Positions 23,404 through 38,927 of a stretch of 64,000 nt of DNA are shown here, one piece after another. Position 1 is the first letter of the stretch, and every line of letters starts with the position of its first letter. Source of the stretch: Hydrangea macrophylla (Eukaryota > Streptophyta > Magnoliopsida > Cornales > Hydrangeaceae); contig CM066991.1 of the NCBI GenBank assembly GCA_033977485.1, forward strand, positions 35,275,850-35,339,849. Reading direction: 5' to 3'. The translations under genes were made by a program, and so were the position numbers. The notes under the pieces are model-generated. The model had not been told where the DNA came from. It did not search any database and saw only the letters and a list, made by a program, of their open reading frames with translations.

Positions 23404-24509
23404 TTCTACTCTCCTTAAAGAAATTTCATCCCGAAATTTGTTACAACGGTAAATACACAAGTCAGTCATAAATAAAGCTAGGCAAGCAATTTCATACAAC
23501 TATGTATTATGTTTGACTTTCAACCATACGAGACCAAGTACGTCGAGCGACTAATTCAAACACGGAAACCCTTATATATATACCTCATTCTCGTATAGTC
23601 AATCGTCAAACGTTAACAGATAATCCAAAACATGGATATTGATGCAAAACATGTGAATACAAACTATACATGCAACATGTTGTAGTTAATCAAAGATTCT
23701 AGTTATATGCCCTTGTTTACCTCTTACCATGTCCCCCATTACACCTCCTCAGGATACCCTTACTTACTATTCAAACATGCCGCTTCAAGAATATACATAA
23801 CTCTGCACTGGAAATAAGACTGCGAAGATACTAATGCTATCGAAAATAAACCAACACGTGTTCAGATCCGTCATAGTTGTAGAAAATAAAATCTCGTTGA
23901 TCCGATAGATGCTCCAGAATATAATAGAAAGCCCGAATAAAGATACAAGAATTATGCTCAATACCAAAATACTTGTTGATAAGTACAGCTCCATGATAAG
24001 AAGTCCGAGATAACCGAATTATAGAACACATATCAGAATTCCAGTCGATAATAAGGGAAATAATATGTATGATATTTCCCGATAATAACAAAATTTTCGA
24101 TACTCCAATAGAATAATAATCTCTCGGATAATATGCCTATAGATACCAGATAATGCTGAAGGCCCGCAAATAACAATATAAATCCACTGGGCGAGAGCTC
24201 CACTGTTGATCATCCTCCAACTCTCCTTTACTACCCATCATACCAACAATATGTATGCATGCACTATTATGCAACTCAGGATATAACAAATGATTTCAAC
24301 AAATTAACACATAATGATATGCTCGGAAAGTTATGTAATTAATTGATTGAAATTAATTGTATAAAATGTAGGCAACACATGGATAATACATAAGTACACA
24401 TAACTCGAAACCCAAATAAATCCGCGACCTATAGCTCTGACCAACATCAAGTCCACAATCCGAGGATCACCTAGACTCGCTAAGCTAGCCATAAGCACTG
24501 ATACCAAGC
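23404..24509 (-). mobile_element. Array internal segment 1 (1106 bp)
   Basis: The most diverged of the five internals (for example TTGTTACAACGG near the polypurine tract). The primer site at 24495-24506 has one mismatch to the tRNA-Met type. No coding potential that I trust. Confidence 0.88.
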
Positions 24510-26918
24510 TGTCACACCCCGATTTTTGGACAACCAAATATTTAATCCAGAGCATGTATCCAGACTAATATTCAATTTCCAAAATACCGAGAGTGACACC
24601 CTCACACAGGCTAAAAAATCATTTATTTGAAAATAGAATTTAATACTCATTAAATAAGGACACGTGATCTTGTGTTAACATAAAAACTATGTATTATTAA
24701 ACTTATATTCCCAATCCTCCATTTCATTAAAAAAGAAAAAATATTCCATTACAAATATAATACCATTTTAATTTACAAAAGGATTACAAAGTTCGTTAAA
24801 TAAAATTTCTTACAAAGTTCAGAAAAAAGAAATAAAGTCTATACATCCGATGGTCAGAGCAACTACAACGTTCCAATACCCAAAAACTCCATAGCTAAGC
24901 ACAACGGTCACATCATCGAAAGCAATATCCTGCACATGTCATCCAACTACGTTTCAAACAGAAACGCACCTGACTGCATAACACACTCGGGTCAGTCACA
25001 TGACTGGTATGAGTTAAACAAAAATAATAAAATCTGAGGGCTCCTACCTGAACCCGTAGACTACAAACCACATTACAACACTATTAGGCCAAAAAGGGTA
25101 GTTCCACACACATTTTTGGACAAAAGAGTAGTTTCCATTTATGTGGTGGCAAGTAGTTTCTTGCCCAAAACCCAAAGCTACTACAATTTCATAGTTAACC
25201 ATCTACTTATGGTGAGCCAAACCTGTAAATATTAGTGGGCCCACCACCCTGCTAATTGAATGATCACAAACCAAGCAAATAATTCCATATACAAACCGTC
25301 CACATTATAACTCAAACGACGCGTTCATTATTTCACGCTTATCAGTCTTATGAAATAATCCATTTTCATTATTTATTAGCATTACATTTATCTTTGTATT
25401 CCCTAAGTTCACCCCTTGGCCACCCTCCAAGGTACAGCCCACACATATATCCCATGTGTGCCCGGACATATTACCAACACCCACTCCGGTGCTAGTTTGG
25501 TTGGGGGATCAATCAAACCAAGTATATACATCAGACGGCTGGTCAATATGCCTAGACATCTATATAATATAAGCCGAGCATAAGGCTTAGGCTAGCTTAA
25601 TCACGAAGCCACTGGCAGAAGTACACTCAACAAGTCTTAAGCCAGCTTGATCACGAAGCCACTGGCAAAAGAGTACACTCAGCAAGTCTTAAGCCAGCTT
25701 GATCACGAAGCCACAGGCAAAAGAGTGCGAGCTACCAAAAACACATATCACACAATGGGGAGCAGTGAACACTAAGGAATTATCTTACGATTATCACTTA
25801 TCGTTCGTATTATCCCAATAATTATGAATTTCACGTTTATCACATAGTTCCATCTTACCATCCCATCAAATCTCTAACTTTTAAATGTCTTCCAATTTCT
25901 TACAAGAAAGGGTTTTATCAATTAACCTATAACAATCTTCCCTCAAAAATTTCCAATCAAATTACAAGATCCCCAATATACTATTCAACGTATCTAATTT
26001 ACTCATGTTTATCAAATGACTACACAATAAGGTCAGTTATTTCAGATACAATAACATCAACCCAACATTCAATATTAGTCTACATGAAACCCATAATAAA
26101 ATTTCAAATTCTCATATCATAAAGTATTATAACAATCGTTCCACAATATTTTCATCGGACTCAACGTTAATGACTATCACCCATTTTTTTTTATAGCTCA
26201 ACATTATATGAGAAATCATGTATCTCTAAGTAACTTTCGTTATGTCATACGAACGAATAAAAAACAACACAACGAATCATATTTCTCCAATGTCGTACAT
26301 TTTAATATACTAAAAACTGCTACTGAAATCTTCAATTTCTGCCCAAACGGTGCAGAATCAGGAAACATTCCATTAGACGAAAAGTGTGCAGAATTGCGTT
26401 TTACATAAGACACGCGGACAGAATGTTCAAATTTAAAGCCACAATTTTACAATAATTTTCTAAAGTTTCTGCAATTGTATTAATTAAAAAAAACGGATTT
26501 CACACATATTTATTAATTACCATGAATATTTCACATATGGTTTTATCAAACTCACTATTCACCTAACCTTTTTGAAAAACCTAAAGTCAAAATCACAAAG
26601 TCACACGAAGGGGAAAGAAAATATCTAGATTACTTCAACAACAATAACAACGTATATCCATTGCTAAGATTTAACCCTAACAATTAAATTAAACATGTAC
26701 AACTTTAATTTACTCCCGTATACATGCATATATATATATATACGTGTATATATATATGCTCGCATACACAAAATTTAACTCACCTCATTGATCAAAAATC
26801 GACCACCACGAATGCTCCGCGATTCCCCACGTGCCCACGAATCCGAGACCATTCTCCTTTCTTCTTCTTCTTCTTCTTCTTCTTCTTCTTCTTCTTCTTT
26901 TTCTTCTCTCTCTCTCTA

Positions 26919-26952
<34 letters not shown>

Positions 26953-27448
26953 GTCTGTTCTCTCTTTGGATGGCTAGGGTTAATGATATTAGTATATACG
27001 TACTACACACATAGTATACTACATACATACACAACATATACAAATAACTCATATAGACATATCAAATCCTGTTTTTTGTATAATGGGCTCACAAAAGAGA
27101 TTCATGTGGGCCCAAAATGCAGTGCAAAGTGTTAAAATGAGTAGCCCAATGGGTACCCATGACCCCGGTACTAAGTTTTAATGTTAATTACACTATTTAA
27201 CACATTCGCGGGCCTGTAAACACTATATAACAAAAATACATATCAACCCTTCATTTTTTTTTAACAAATAAAAATTAATAAAATATAACTTTCAAACTAA
27301 AAGCGCTCACTCATGATTTAATTTATATGTCCACCAAACACTTAAAATTTTCCAAACACATGTCTTACATAGGTACACTCATATAATATTGTTAACTGAA
27401 AATAATAATTAAAATAATTATTCACATAGAAATTTTAGGGTTGTTACA
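24510..27448 (-). mobile_element. Array LTR 2 (2939 bp, class A)
   Basis: Complete LTR. Class A marks: CACCCTGCTAATTG near 25245, three 50-bp subrepeats (about 25586-25735), and GTGTGCAGAATTGCG retained near 26384. Microsatellite at about 26858-26952. Confidence 0.92.
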
Positions 27449-28554
27449 ATCTACCCTCCTTAAAGAAATTTCGTCCCGAAATTTGTAGCAACGGTAAATA
27501 CACAAGTCAGTCATAAATAAAGCTAGGCACGCAATTTTATACAACTATGTATTATGTTTGACTTTCAACCATACGAGACCAAGTACGTCGATCGACTAAT
27601 CCAAACAAGGAAACCCTCATATATATACCTTATTCTCGTATAGTCAATCGTCAAGCGTTAACAGATAATCCAAAACATGGATATTGATGCAAAACATGTG
27701 AATACAAACTATACATGCAACATGCTGTAGTTAATCAAAGATTCTAGTTATATGCCCATATTTACCTCTTACCATGTCCCCCATTACACCTCCTCTGGAT
27801 ACCCTTACTTACTATTCAAACATGCCGCTTCAAGAATATACATAACTCTGCACTGGAAATAAGACTGCGAAGATACTAATGCTATCGAAAATAAACCAAC
27901 ACGTGTTCAGATCCGTCATAGTTGTAGAAAATAAAATCTCGTTGATCTGATAGATGCTCCACATTATAATAGAAAGCCCGAATAAAGATACAAGAATTAT
28001 GCTCAATACCAAAATACTTGTTGATAAGTACAGCTCCATGATAAGAAGTCCGAGATAACCGAATTATAGAACACATATCAGAATACCAATCGATAATAAG
28101 GGAAATAATATGTCTGATTTTTCCCGATAATAACGAAATTTTTGATACTCCAATGGAATAATAATCTCTCGGATAATATGCCTGTAGATACCAGATAATG
28201 CTGAAGGCCCGCTAATAACAATCTAAATCCACTGGGCAGAAGCTCCACTGTTGATCATCCTCCAACTCTCCTCTACTACCCATCATACCAACAATATGTA
28301 TGCATGCACTATTATGCAACTCAGTATATAACAAATGATTTCAACAAATTAACACATAATGATATGCTCGGAAAGTTATGTAATTAATTGATTGAAAATA
28401 ATTGTATAACATGTGGGCAACACATGGGTTGTACATAAGTACACATAACCCGAAACCCAAATAAATCCGCGACCTATAGCTCTGACTAACATCTAGTCCA
28501 CAATCCGAGGATCAACTAGACTCGCTAAGCTAGCCATAAGCTCTGATACCAAGC
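27449..28554 (-). mobile_element. Array internal segment 2 (1106 bp, class A)
   Basis: Shares diagnostic bases with internal 4 (AACATGTGAATAC, AATAAAGATACAAG, GGGTTGTACATAAG). The primer site on the minus strand reads TGGTATCAGAGC, immediately left of LTR 3. Confidence 0.9.
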
Positions 28555-30888
28555 TGTCACACCCCAATTTTTGGACAACCAAATATTTAATCTAGAGCAT
28601 GTATCTAGACTAATATTCAATTTCCAAAATACCGAGAGTGACACCCTCACACAGGCTAAAAAATCATTTATTTGAAAATAGAATTTAATATTCATTAAAT
28701 AAGGACACGTGATCCTGTATTAATATAAAAACTATGTATTATAAAACTTATATTCCCAATCCTCCATTTCATTAAAAAAGAAATAATATTCCATTACAAA
28801 TATAATACCATTTTAATTTACAAAAGGAATACAAAGTTCGTTAAATAAAACTTCTTACAAAGTTCAGAAAAAAGAAATAAAGTCTATACATCCGATGGTC
28901 AGAGCAACTACAACGTTCCAATTCCCAAAAACTCCACAGCCAAGCACAACGGTCACATCATCGAAAGCAATATCCTGCACATGTCATCCAATTACGTTTC
29001 AAACAGAAACGCACCTGAATGCATAACACACTCGGGTCAGTCACATGACTGGTATGAGTTAAACAAAAATAATAAAATCTGAGGGCTCCTACCTGAACCC
29101 GTAAACTCCAAACCACATTACAACACTGTTGGGCCAAGACAGGTAGTTCCACACACATATTTGGACAAAAGAGTAGTTTCCATTTATGTGGTGGCAAGTA
29201 GTTTCTTGCCCAAAATCCAAAGCTACTACGATTTCATACTTAACCATCTACTTATGGTGAGCCAAATCTGTAAAAATTAGTGGGCCCACCATCTTGCAAA
29301 TTGAATGATGACAAACCAAGCAAACAATTCCGTATACAAACCGTCCACATTCTAACTCAAACGTCGCGTTCATTATTTCACGCTTATCAGTCTTATGAAA
29401 TAATCCATTTTCATTATTTATTAGCATTATATTTATCTTTGTATTCCCTAGGTTCACCCCTTGGCCACCCTCCATGGTACAGCCCACACATATATCCCAT
29501 GTGTGCCCGGACATATTACCAACACCCACTCCGGTGCTAGTTTGGTTGGGGTATCAATCAAACCAGGTATACACATCAGACGGCAGGTCAATATGCCTAG
29601 ACGTCTATACAATATAAGCCAAGCATAAGGCTTAGGCTAGCTTGATCACGAAGCCACTGGCAAAAGAGTACACTCAGCAAGTCTTAAGCCAGCTTGATCA
29701 CGAAGCCACTGGCAAAAGAGTGCGAGCTACCAAAAACACATATCACACAATGGAGAGCAGTGAACACTAAGGAATTATGTTACGATTATCACTTATCGTT
29801 CGTATTATCCCAATAATTATGAATTTCTTGTTTATCACATAGTTCCGTCTCACCATGCAATCACATCTCTAACTTTTAGATGTCTTCCAATTTCTTACAA
29901 TAAAGGGTTTTATCAATTAACCCATAACAATCTTCCCTCAAAAATTTCCAATCAAATTACAAGATCCCCAATATACTATTCAACGTATCTAATTTACTTA
30001 TGTTTATCAAATGACTACACAATAAGGTTAGTTATTTCAGGTACAATAACATCAACCCAACATTCAATATTAGCCTACATGAAACCCATAATAAAATTTC
30101 AAATTCTCATATCGTAAAGTATTATAACAATCGTTCCACAATATTTTCATCGGACTCAACGTTAATGACTATCACCCATTTTTTTTTATAGCTCAACATT
30201 ATATGAGAATTCATGTATCTCTAAGTAACTTTCGTTATGTCATACGAACGAATAAAAAACAACACAACGAATCATATTTCTCCAATGTCTTACATTTTAA
30301 TATACTAAAAACTGCTACTGAAATCTTCAATTTCTGCCCAAACGGTGCAGAATCAGGAAAAATTCCATTAGACGAAAAGTTACATAAGACACGCGGACAG
30401 AATGTTCAAATTTAAAGCCACAATTTTACATTAATTTTCTAAAGTTTCTGCAACTGTATTAATTAAAAAAAACGGATTTCACACATATTTATTAATTACC
30501 ATGAATATTTCACATATGGTTTTATCAAACTCACTATGCACCTAACCTTTTTGAAAAACCGAAAGTCAAAATCACAAAGTCACACGAAGGGGAAAGAAAA
30601 TATGTAGATTACTTCAACAACAATAACAACGTATATCCATTACTAAGATTTAACCCTAACAATTAAATTAAACATGTACAACTTTAATTTACTCCCGTAT
30701 ACATGCATATATACATACGTGTATATATATGTATGCTCGCATACACAAAATTTAACTCACCTCGTTGATCAAAAATCGACCACCACGAATGCTCCGCGAT
30801 TCCCCACATGCCCACGAATCCAAGACCATTCAACTTTCTTCTTCTTCTTCTTCTTCTTCTTCTTCTTTTTCTTCTCTCTCTCTCTCTA

Positions 30889-30927
<39 letters not shown>

Positions 30928-31425
30928 TGTCTGTTCTCTCTTTGGATGGCTAGGGTTAATGATATAAGTATATACGTACTACATACATAGTATACTACAT
31001 ACATACACAACATATACAAATAACTCATATAGACATATCAAATCCTATTTTTTGTATAATGGGCTCACAAAAGAGATTCATGTGGGCCCAAAATGCAGTG
31101 CAAAGTGTTAAAATGAGTAGCCCAATGGGTACCCATGACCCCGGTGCTAAGTTTTAATGTTAATTACACTATTTAACACATTCGCGGGCCTGTAAACACT
31201 ATATAACAAAAATACATATCAACCATTCATTTTTTTTTTAACAAATAAAAATTAATAAAATATAACTTTCAAACTAAAAGCGCTCACTCATGATTTAATT
31301 TATATGTCCACCAAACACTTAAAATTTTCCAAACACATGTCTTACATAGGTACACTCATATAATATTGTTAACTGAAAATAATAATTAAAATAATTATTT
31401 ACATAGAAATTTTAGGGTTGTTACA
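28555..31425 (-). mobile_element. Array LTR 3 (2871 bp, class B)
   Basis: Class B marks: CATCTTGCAAATTG near 29288, two 50-bp subrepeats (about 29630-29720), and loss of 14 bp (AAAAGTTACATAAG near 30375). Microsatellite at about 30835-30927. Confidence 0.92.
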
Positions 31426-32531
31426 TTCTACCCTCCTTAAAGAAATTTCGTCCCGAAATTTGTAGCAACGGTAAATACACAAGTCAGTCATAAATAAAGC
31501 TACGCACGCAATTTTATACAACTATGTATTATGTTTGACTTTCAACCATACGAGACCAAGTACGTCGATCGACTAATCCAAACAAGGAAACCCTCATATA
31601 TATACCTTATTCTCGTATAGTCAATCGTCAAACGTTAACAGATAATCCAAAACATGGATATTGATGCAAAACATGTGCATACAAACTATACATGCAACAT
31701 GCTGTAGTTAATCAAAGATTCTAGTTATATGCCCATATTTACCTCTTATCATGTCCCCCATTACACCTCCTCTGGATACCCTTACTTACTATTCAAACAT
31801 GCCGCTTCAAGAATATACATAACTCTGCACTGGAAATAAGACTGCGAAGATACTAATGCTATCGAGAATAAACCAACACGTGTTCAGATCCGTCATAGTT
31901 GTAGAAAATAAAATCTCGTTGACCCGATAGATGCTCCAGACTATAATAGAAAGCCCGAATAACGATACAAGAATTATGCTCAATACCAAAATACTTGTTG
32001 ATACGTACAGCTCCATGATAAGAAGTCCGAGATAACCGAATTATAGAACACATATTAGAATACCAGTCGATAATAAGGGAAATAATATGTATGATTTTTC
32101 CCGATAATAACAAAATTTTCGATACTCCAATGGAATAATAATCTCTCGGATAATATGCCTGTAGATACCAGATAATGCTGAAGGCCCGCTAATAACAATC
32201 CAAATCCACTGGGCAGGAGCTCCACTGTTGATCATCCTCCAACTCTCCTCTACTACCCATCATACCAACAATATGTATGCATGCACTATTATGCAACTCA
32301 GTATATAACAAATGATTTCAACAAATTAACACATAATGATATGCTCGGAAAGTTATGTAATTAATTGATTGAAAATAATTGTATAACATGTGGGCAACAC
32401 ATGGATTGTACATAAGTACACATAACCCGAAACCCAAATAAATCCGCGACCTATAGCTCTGACCAACATCTAGTCCACAATCCGAGGATCAACTAGACTC
32501 GCTAAGCTAGCCATAAGCTCTGATACCAAGC
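31426..32531 (-). mobile_element. Array internal segment 3 (1106 bp, class B)
   Basis: Shares diagnostic bases with internal 5 (AGCTACGCACGC, AACATGTGCATAC, AATAACGATACAAG, GGATTGTACATAAG). Confidence 0.9.
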
Positions 32532-35445
32532 TGTCACACCCCAATTTTTGGACAACCAAATATTTAATCCAGAGCATGTATCTAGACTAATATTCAATTT
32601 CCAAAATACAGAGAGTGACACCCTCACACAGGCTAAAAAATCATTTATTTGAAAATAGAATTTAATATTCATTAAATAAGGACACGTGATCCTGTATTAA
32701 TATAAAAACTATGTATTATAAAACTTATATTCCCAATCCTCCATTTCATTAAAAAAGAAATAATATTCCATTACAAATATAATACCATTTTAATTTACAA
32801 AAGGAATACAAAGTTCGTTAAATAAAACTTCTTACAAAGTTCAGAAAAAAGAAATAAAGTCTATACATCCGATGGTCAGAGCAACTACAACGTTCCAATT
32901 CCCAAAAACTCCACAGCCAAGCACAACGGTCACATCATCGAAAACAATATCCTGCACATGTCATCCAACTACGTTTCAAACAGAAACGCACCCGAATGCA
33001 TAACACACTCGGGTCAGTCACATGACTGGTATGAGTTAAACAAAAATAATAAAATCTGAGGGCTCCTACCTGAACCCGTAAACTACAAACCACATTACAA
33101 CACTGTTGGGCTAAGACAGGTAGTTCCACACACATATTTTGACAAAAGAGTAGTTTCCATTTATGTGGTGGCAAGTAGTTTCTTGCCCAAAACCCAAAGC
33201 TACTACAATTTCATAGTTAACCATCTACTTATGGTGAGCCAAACCTGTGAATATTAGTGGGCCCACCACCCTGCTAATTGAATGATCACAAACCAAGCAA
33301 ATAATTCCATATACAAACCGTCCACATTATAACTCAAACGGCGCGTTCATTATTTCACGCTTATCAGTCTTATGAAATAATCCATTTTCATTATTTATTA
33401 GCATTACATTTATCTTTGTATTCCCTAAGTTCACCCCTTGGCCACCTCCAAGGTACAGCCCACACATATATCCCATGTGTGCCCGGACATATTACCAACA
33501 CCCACTCCGGTGCTAGTTTGGTTGGGGGATCAATCAAACCAAGTATATACATCAGACGGCTGGTCAATATGCCTAGACGTCTATATAATATAAGCCGAGC
33601 ATAAGGCTTAGGCCAGCTTAATCACGAAGCCACTGGCAGAAGTACACTCAACAAGTCTTAAGCCAGCTTGATCACGAAGCCACTGGCAAAAGAGTACACT
33701 CAGCAAGTCTTAAGCCAGCTTGATCACGAAGCCACTGGCAAAAGAGTGCGAGCTACCAAAAACACATATCACACAATGGGGAGCAGTGAACACTAAGGAA
33801 TTATCTTACGATTATCACTTATCGTTCGTATTATCCCAATAATTATGAATTTCACGTTTATCACATAGTTCCGTCTTACCATCCCATCAAATCTCTAACT
33901 TTTAAATGTCTTCCAATTTCTTACAAGAAAGGGTTTTATCAATTAACCCATAACAATCTTCCCTAAAAAATTTCCAATCAAATTACAAGATCCCCAATAT
34001 ACTATTCAACGTATCTAATTTACTCATGTTTATCAAATGACTACACAATAAGGTCAGTTATTTCAGATACAATAACATCAACCCAACATTCAATATTAGT
34101 CTACATGAAACCCATAATAAAATTTCAAATTCTCATATCATAAAGTATTATAACAATCGTTCCACAATATTTTCATCGGACTCAACGTTAATGACTATCA
34201 CCCATTTTTTTTTATAGCTCAACATTATATGAGAAATCATGTATCTCTAAGTAACTTTCGTTATGTCATACGAACGAATAAAAAACAACACAACGAATCA
34301 TATTTCTCCAATGTTGTACATTTTAATATACTAAAAACTGCTACTGAAATCTTCAATTTCTGCCCAAACGGTGCAGAATCAGGAAACATTCCATTAGACG
34401 AAAAGTGTGCAGAATTGCGTTTTACATAAGACACGCGGACAGAATGTTCAAATTTAAAGCCACAATTTTACAATAATTTTCTAAAGTTTCTGCAACTGTA
34501 TTAATTAAAAAAAACGGATTTCACACATATTTATTAATTACCATGAATATTTCACATATGGTTTTATCAAACTCACTATTCACCTAACCTTTTTGAAAAA
34601 CCTAAAGTCAAAATCACAAAGTCACACGAAGGGGAAAGAAAATATCTAGATTACTTCAACAACAATAACAACGTATATCCATTACTAAGATTTAACCCTA
34701 ACAATTAAATTAAACATGTACAACTTTAATTTACTCCCGTATACATGCATATATATATACATGTGTATATATATATGCTCGCATACACAAAATTTAACTC
34801 ACCTTATTGATCAAAAATCGACCACCACGAATGCTCCGCGATTCCCCACGTGCCCACGAACCCGAGACCATTCTCCTTTCTTCTTCTTCTTCTTCTTCTT
34901 CTTCTTCTTCTTCTTCTTTTTCTTCTCTCTCTCACACACACACACACACACGTCTGTTCTCTCTTTGGATGGCTAGGTTAATGATATAAGTATATACGTA
35001 GTACACACATAGTATACTACATACATACACAACATATACAAATAACTCATATAGACATATCAAATCCTGTTTTTTGTATAATGGGCTCACAAAAGAGATT
35101 CATGTGGGCCCAAAATGCAGTGCAAAGTGTTAAAATGAGTAGCCCAATGGGTACCCATGACCCCGGTACTAAGTGTTTATGTTAATTACACTATTTAACA
35201 CATTCGCGGGCCTGTAAACACTATATAACAAAAATACATATCAACCCTTCATTTTTTTTAACAAATAAAAATTAATAAGATATAACTTTCAAACTAAAAG
35301 CGCTCACTCATGATTTAATTTATATGTCCACCAAACACTTAAAATTTTCCAAACACATGTCTTACATAGGTACACTCATATAATATTGTTAACTGAAAAT
35401 AATAATTAAAATAATTATTCACATAGAAATTTTAGGGTTGTTACA
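32532..35445 (-). mobile_element. Array LTR 4 (2914 bp, recombinant)
   Basis: Its first 600 bp or so match the head of LTR 6 (GGGCTAAGACA near 33107). From about 33,206 onward it matches LTR 2 (class A), with three subrepeats at about 33615-33750. The switch between about 33,130 and 33,206 marks the crossover that duplicated the 8 kb unit. Microsatellite at about 34878-34951, the shortest of the array. Confidence 0.9.
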
Positions 35446-36551
35446 ATCTACCCTCCTTAAAGAAATTTCATCCCGAAATTTGTAGCAACGGTAAATACAC
35501 AAGTCAGTCATAAATAAAGCTAGGCACGCAATTTTATACAACTATGTATTATGTTTGACTTTCAACCATACGAGACCAAGTACGTCGATCGACTAATCCA
35601 AACAAGGAAACCCTCATATATATACCTTATTCTCGTATAGTCAATCGTCAAACGTTAACTGATAATCCAAAACATGGATATTGATGCAAAACATGTGAAT
35701 ACAAACTATACATGCAACATGCTGTAGTTAATCAAAGATTCTAGTTATATGCCCATATTTACCTCTTACCATGTCCCCCATTACACCTCCTCTGGATACC
35801 CTTACTTACTATTCAAACATGCCGCTTCAAGAATATACATAACTCTGCACTGGAAATAAGACTGCGAAGATACTAATGCTATCGAAAATAAATCAACACG
35901 TGTTCAGATCCGTCATAGTTGTAGAAAATAAAATCTCGTTGATCTGATAGATGCTCCACATTATAATAGAAAGCCCGAATAAAGATACAAGAATTATGCT
36001 CAATACCAAAATACTTGTTGATAAGTACAGCTCCATGATAAGAAGTCCGAGATAACCGAATTATAGAACACATATCAGAATACCAGTCGATAATAAGGGA
36101 AATAATATGTATGATTTTTCCCGATAATAACGAAATTTTCGATACTCCAATGGAATAATAATCTCTCGGATAATATGCCTGTAGATACCAGATAATGCTG
36201 AAGGCCCGCTAATAACAATCTAAATCCACGGGGCAGAAGCTCCACTGTTGATCATCCTCCAACTCTCCTCTACTACCCATCATACCAACAATATGTATGC
36301 ATGCACTATTATGCAACTCAGTATATAACAAATGATTTCAACAAATTAACACATAATGATATGCTCGGAAAGTTATGTAATTAATTGATTGAAAATAATT
36401 GTATAACATGTGGGCAACACATGGGTTGTACATAAGTACACATAACCCGAAACCCAAATAAATCCGCGACCTATAGCTCTGACTAACATCTAGTCCACAA
36501 TCCGAGGATCAACTAGACTCGCTAAGCTAGCCATAAGCTCTGATACCAAGC
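35446..36551 (-). mobile_element. Array internal segment 4 (1106 bp, class A)
   Basis: Near-identical to internal 2, about 8.0 kb away. Confidence 0.9.
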
Positions 36552-38893
36552 TGTCACACCCCAATTTTTGGACAACCAAATATTTAATCCAGAGCATGTA
36601 TCTAGACTAATATTCAATTTCCAAAATACCGAGAGTGACACCCTCACACAGGCTAAAAAATCATTTATTTGAAAATAGAATTTAATATTCATTAAATAAG
36701 GACACGTGATCCTGTATTAATATAAAAACTATGTATTATAAAACTTATATTCCCAATCCTCCATTTCATTAAAAAAGAAATAATATTCCATTACAAATAT
36801 AATACCATTTTAATTTACAAAAGGAATACAAAGTTCGTTAAATAAAACTTCTTACAAAGTTCAGAAAAAAGAAATAAAGTCTATACATCCGATGGTCAGA
36901 GCAACTACAACGTTCCAATTCCCAAAAACTCCACAGCCAAGCACAACGGTCACATCATCGAAAGCAATATCCTGCACATGTCATCCAATTACGTTTCAAA
37001 CAGAAACGCACCCGAATGCATAACAAACTCGGGTCAGTCACATGACTGGTATGAGTTAAACAAAAATAATAAAATCTGAGGGCTCCTACCTGAACCCGTA
37101 AACTCCAAACCACATTACAACACTGTTGGGCCAAGACAGGTAGTTCCACACACATATTTGGGCAAAAGAGTAGTTTCCATTTATGTGGTGGCAAGTAGTT
37201 TCTTGCCCAAAACCCAAAGCTACTAAGATTTCATACTTAACCATCTACTTATGGTGAGCCAAATCTGTAAAAATTAGTGGGCCCACCATCTTGCAAATTG
37301 AATGATGACAAACCAAGCAAACAATTCCGTATACAAACCGTCCACATTCTAACTCAAACGTCGCGTTCATTATTTCACGCTTATCAGTCTTATGAAATAA
37401 TCCATTTTCATTATTTATTAGCATTATATTTATCTTTGTATTCCCTAGGTTCACCCCTTGGCCACCCTCCATGGTACAGCCCACACATATATCCCATGTG
37501 TGCCCGGACATATTACCAACACCCACTCCGGTGCTAGTTTGGTTGGGGTATCAATCAAACCAGGTATACACATCAGACGGCAGGTCAATATGCCTAGATG
37601 TCTATACAATATAAGCCAAGCATAAGGCTTAGGCTAGCTTGATCACGAAGCCACTGGCAAAAGAGTACACTCAGCAAGTCTTAAGCCAGCTTGATCACGA
37701 AGCCACTAGCAAAAGAGTGCGAGCTACCAAAAACACATATCACACAATGGAGAGCAGTGAACACTAAGGAATTATGTTACGATTATCACTTATCGTTCGT
37801 ATTATCCCAATAATTATGAATTTCTTGTTTATCACATAGTTCCGTCTCACCATGCAATCACATCTCTAACTTTTAGATGTCTTCCAATTTCTTACAATAA
37901 AGGGTTTTATCAATTAACCCATAACAATCTTCCCTCAAAAATTTCCAATCAAATTACAAGATCCCCAATATACTATTCAACGTATCTAATTTACTTATGT
38001 TTATCAAATGACTACACAATAAGGTTAGTTATTTCAGGTACAATAACATCAACCCAACATTCAATATTAGCCTACATGAAACCCATAATAAAATTTCAAA
38101 TTCTCATATCGTAAAGTATTATAACAATCGTTCCACAATATTTTCATCGGACTCAACGTTAATGACTATCACCCATTTTTTTTTTATAGCTCAACATTAT
38201 ATGAGAATTCATGTATCTCTAAGTAACTTTCGTTATGTCATACGAACGAATAAAAAACAACACAACGAATCATATTTCTCCAATGTCTTACATTTTAATA
38301 TACTAAAAACTGCTACTGAAATCTTCAATTTCAGCCCAAACGGTGCAGAATCAGGAAAAATTCCATTAGACGAAAAGTTACATAAGACACGCGGACAGAA
38401 TGTTCAAATTTAAAGCCACAATTTTACAATAATTTTCTAAAGTTTCTGCAACTGTATTAATTAAAAAAAACGGATTTCACACATATTTATTAATTACCAT
38501 GAATATTTCACATATGGTTTTATCAAACTCACTATTCACCTAACCATTTTGAAAAACCTAAAGTCAAAATCACAAAGTCACACGAAGGGGAAAGAAAATA
38601 TCTAGATTACTTCAACAACAATAACAACGTATATCCATTACTAAGATTTAACCCTAACAATTAAATTAAACATGTACAACTTTAATTTACTCCCGTATAT
38701 ATGCATATATACATACGTGTATATATATGTATGCTCGCATACACAAAATTTAACTCACCTCGTTGATCAAAAATCGACCACCACGAATGCTCCGCGATTC
38801 CCCACGTGCCCACGAATCCGAGACCATTCTCCTTTCTTCTTCTTCTTCTTCTTCTTCTTCTTCTTCTTCTTCTTTTTCTTCTCTCTCTCTCTA

Positions 38894-38927
<34 letters not shown>

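Noticed and set aside
23785..23994. 69-codon ORF in the array internal segment, seen in several units
   Set aside because: It is open in several units only because the units are recent copies. It overlaps another ORF on the same strand, resembles no gag or pol, and varies in length among units.
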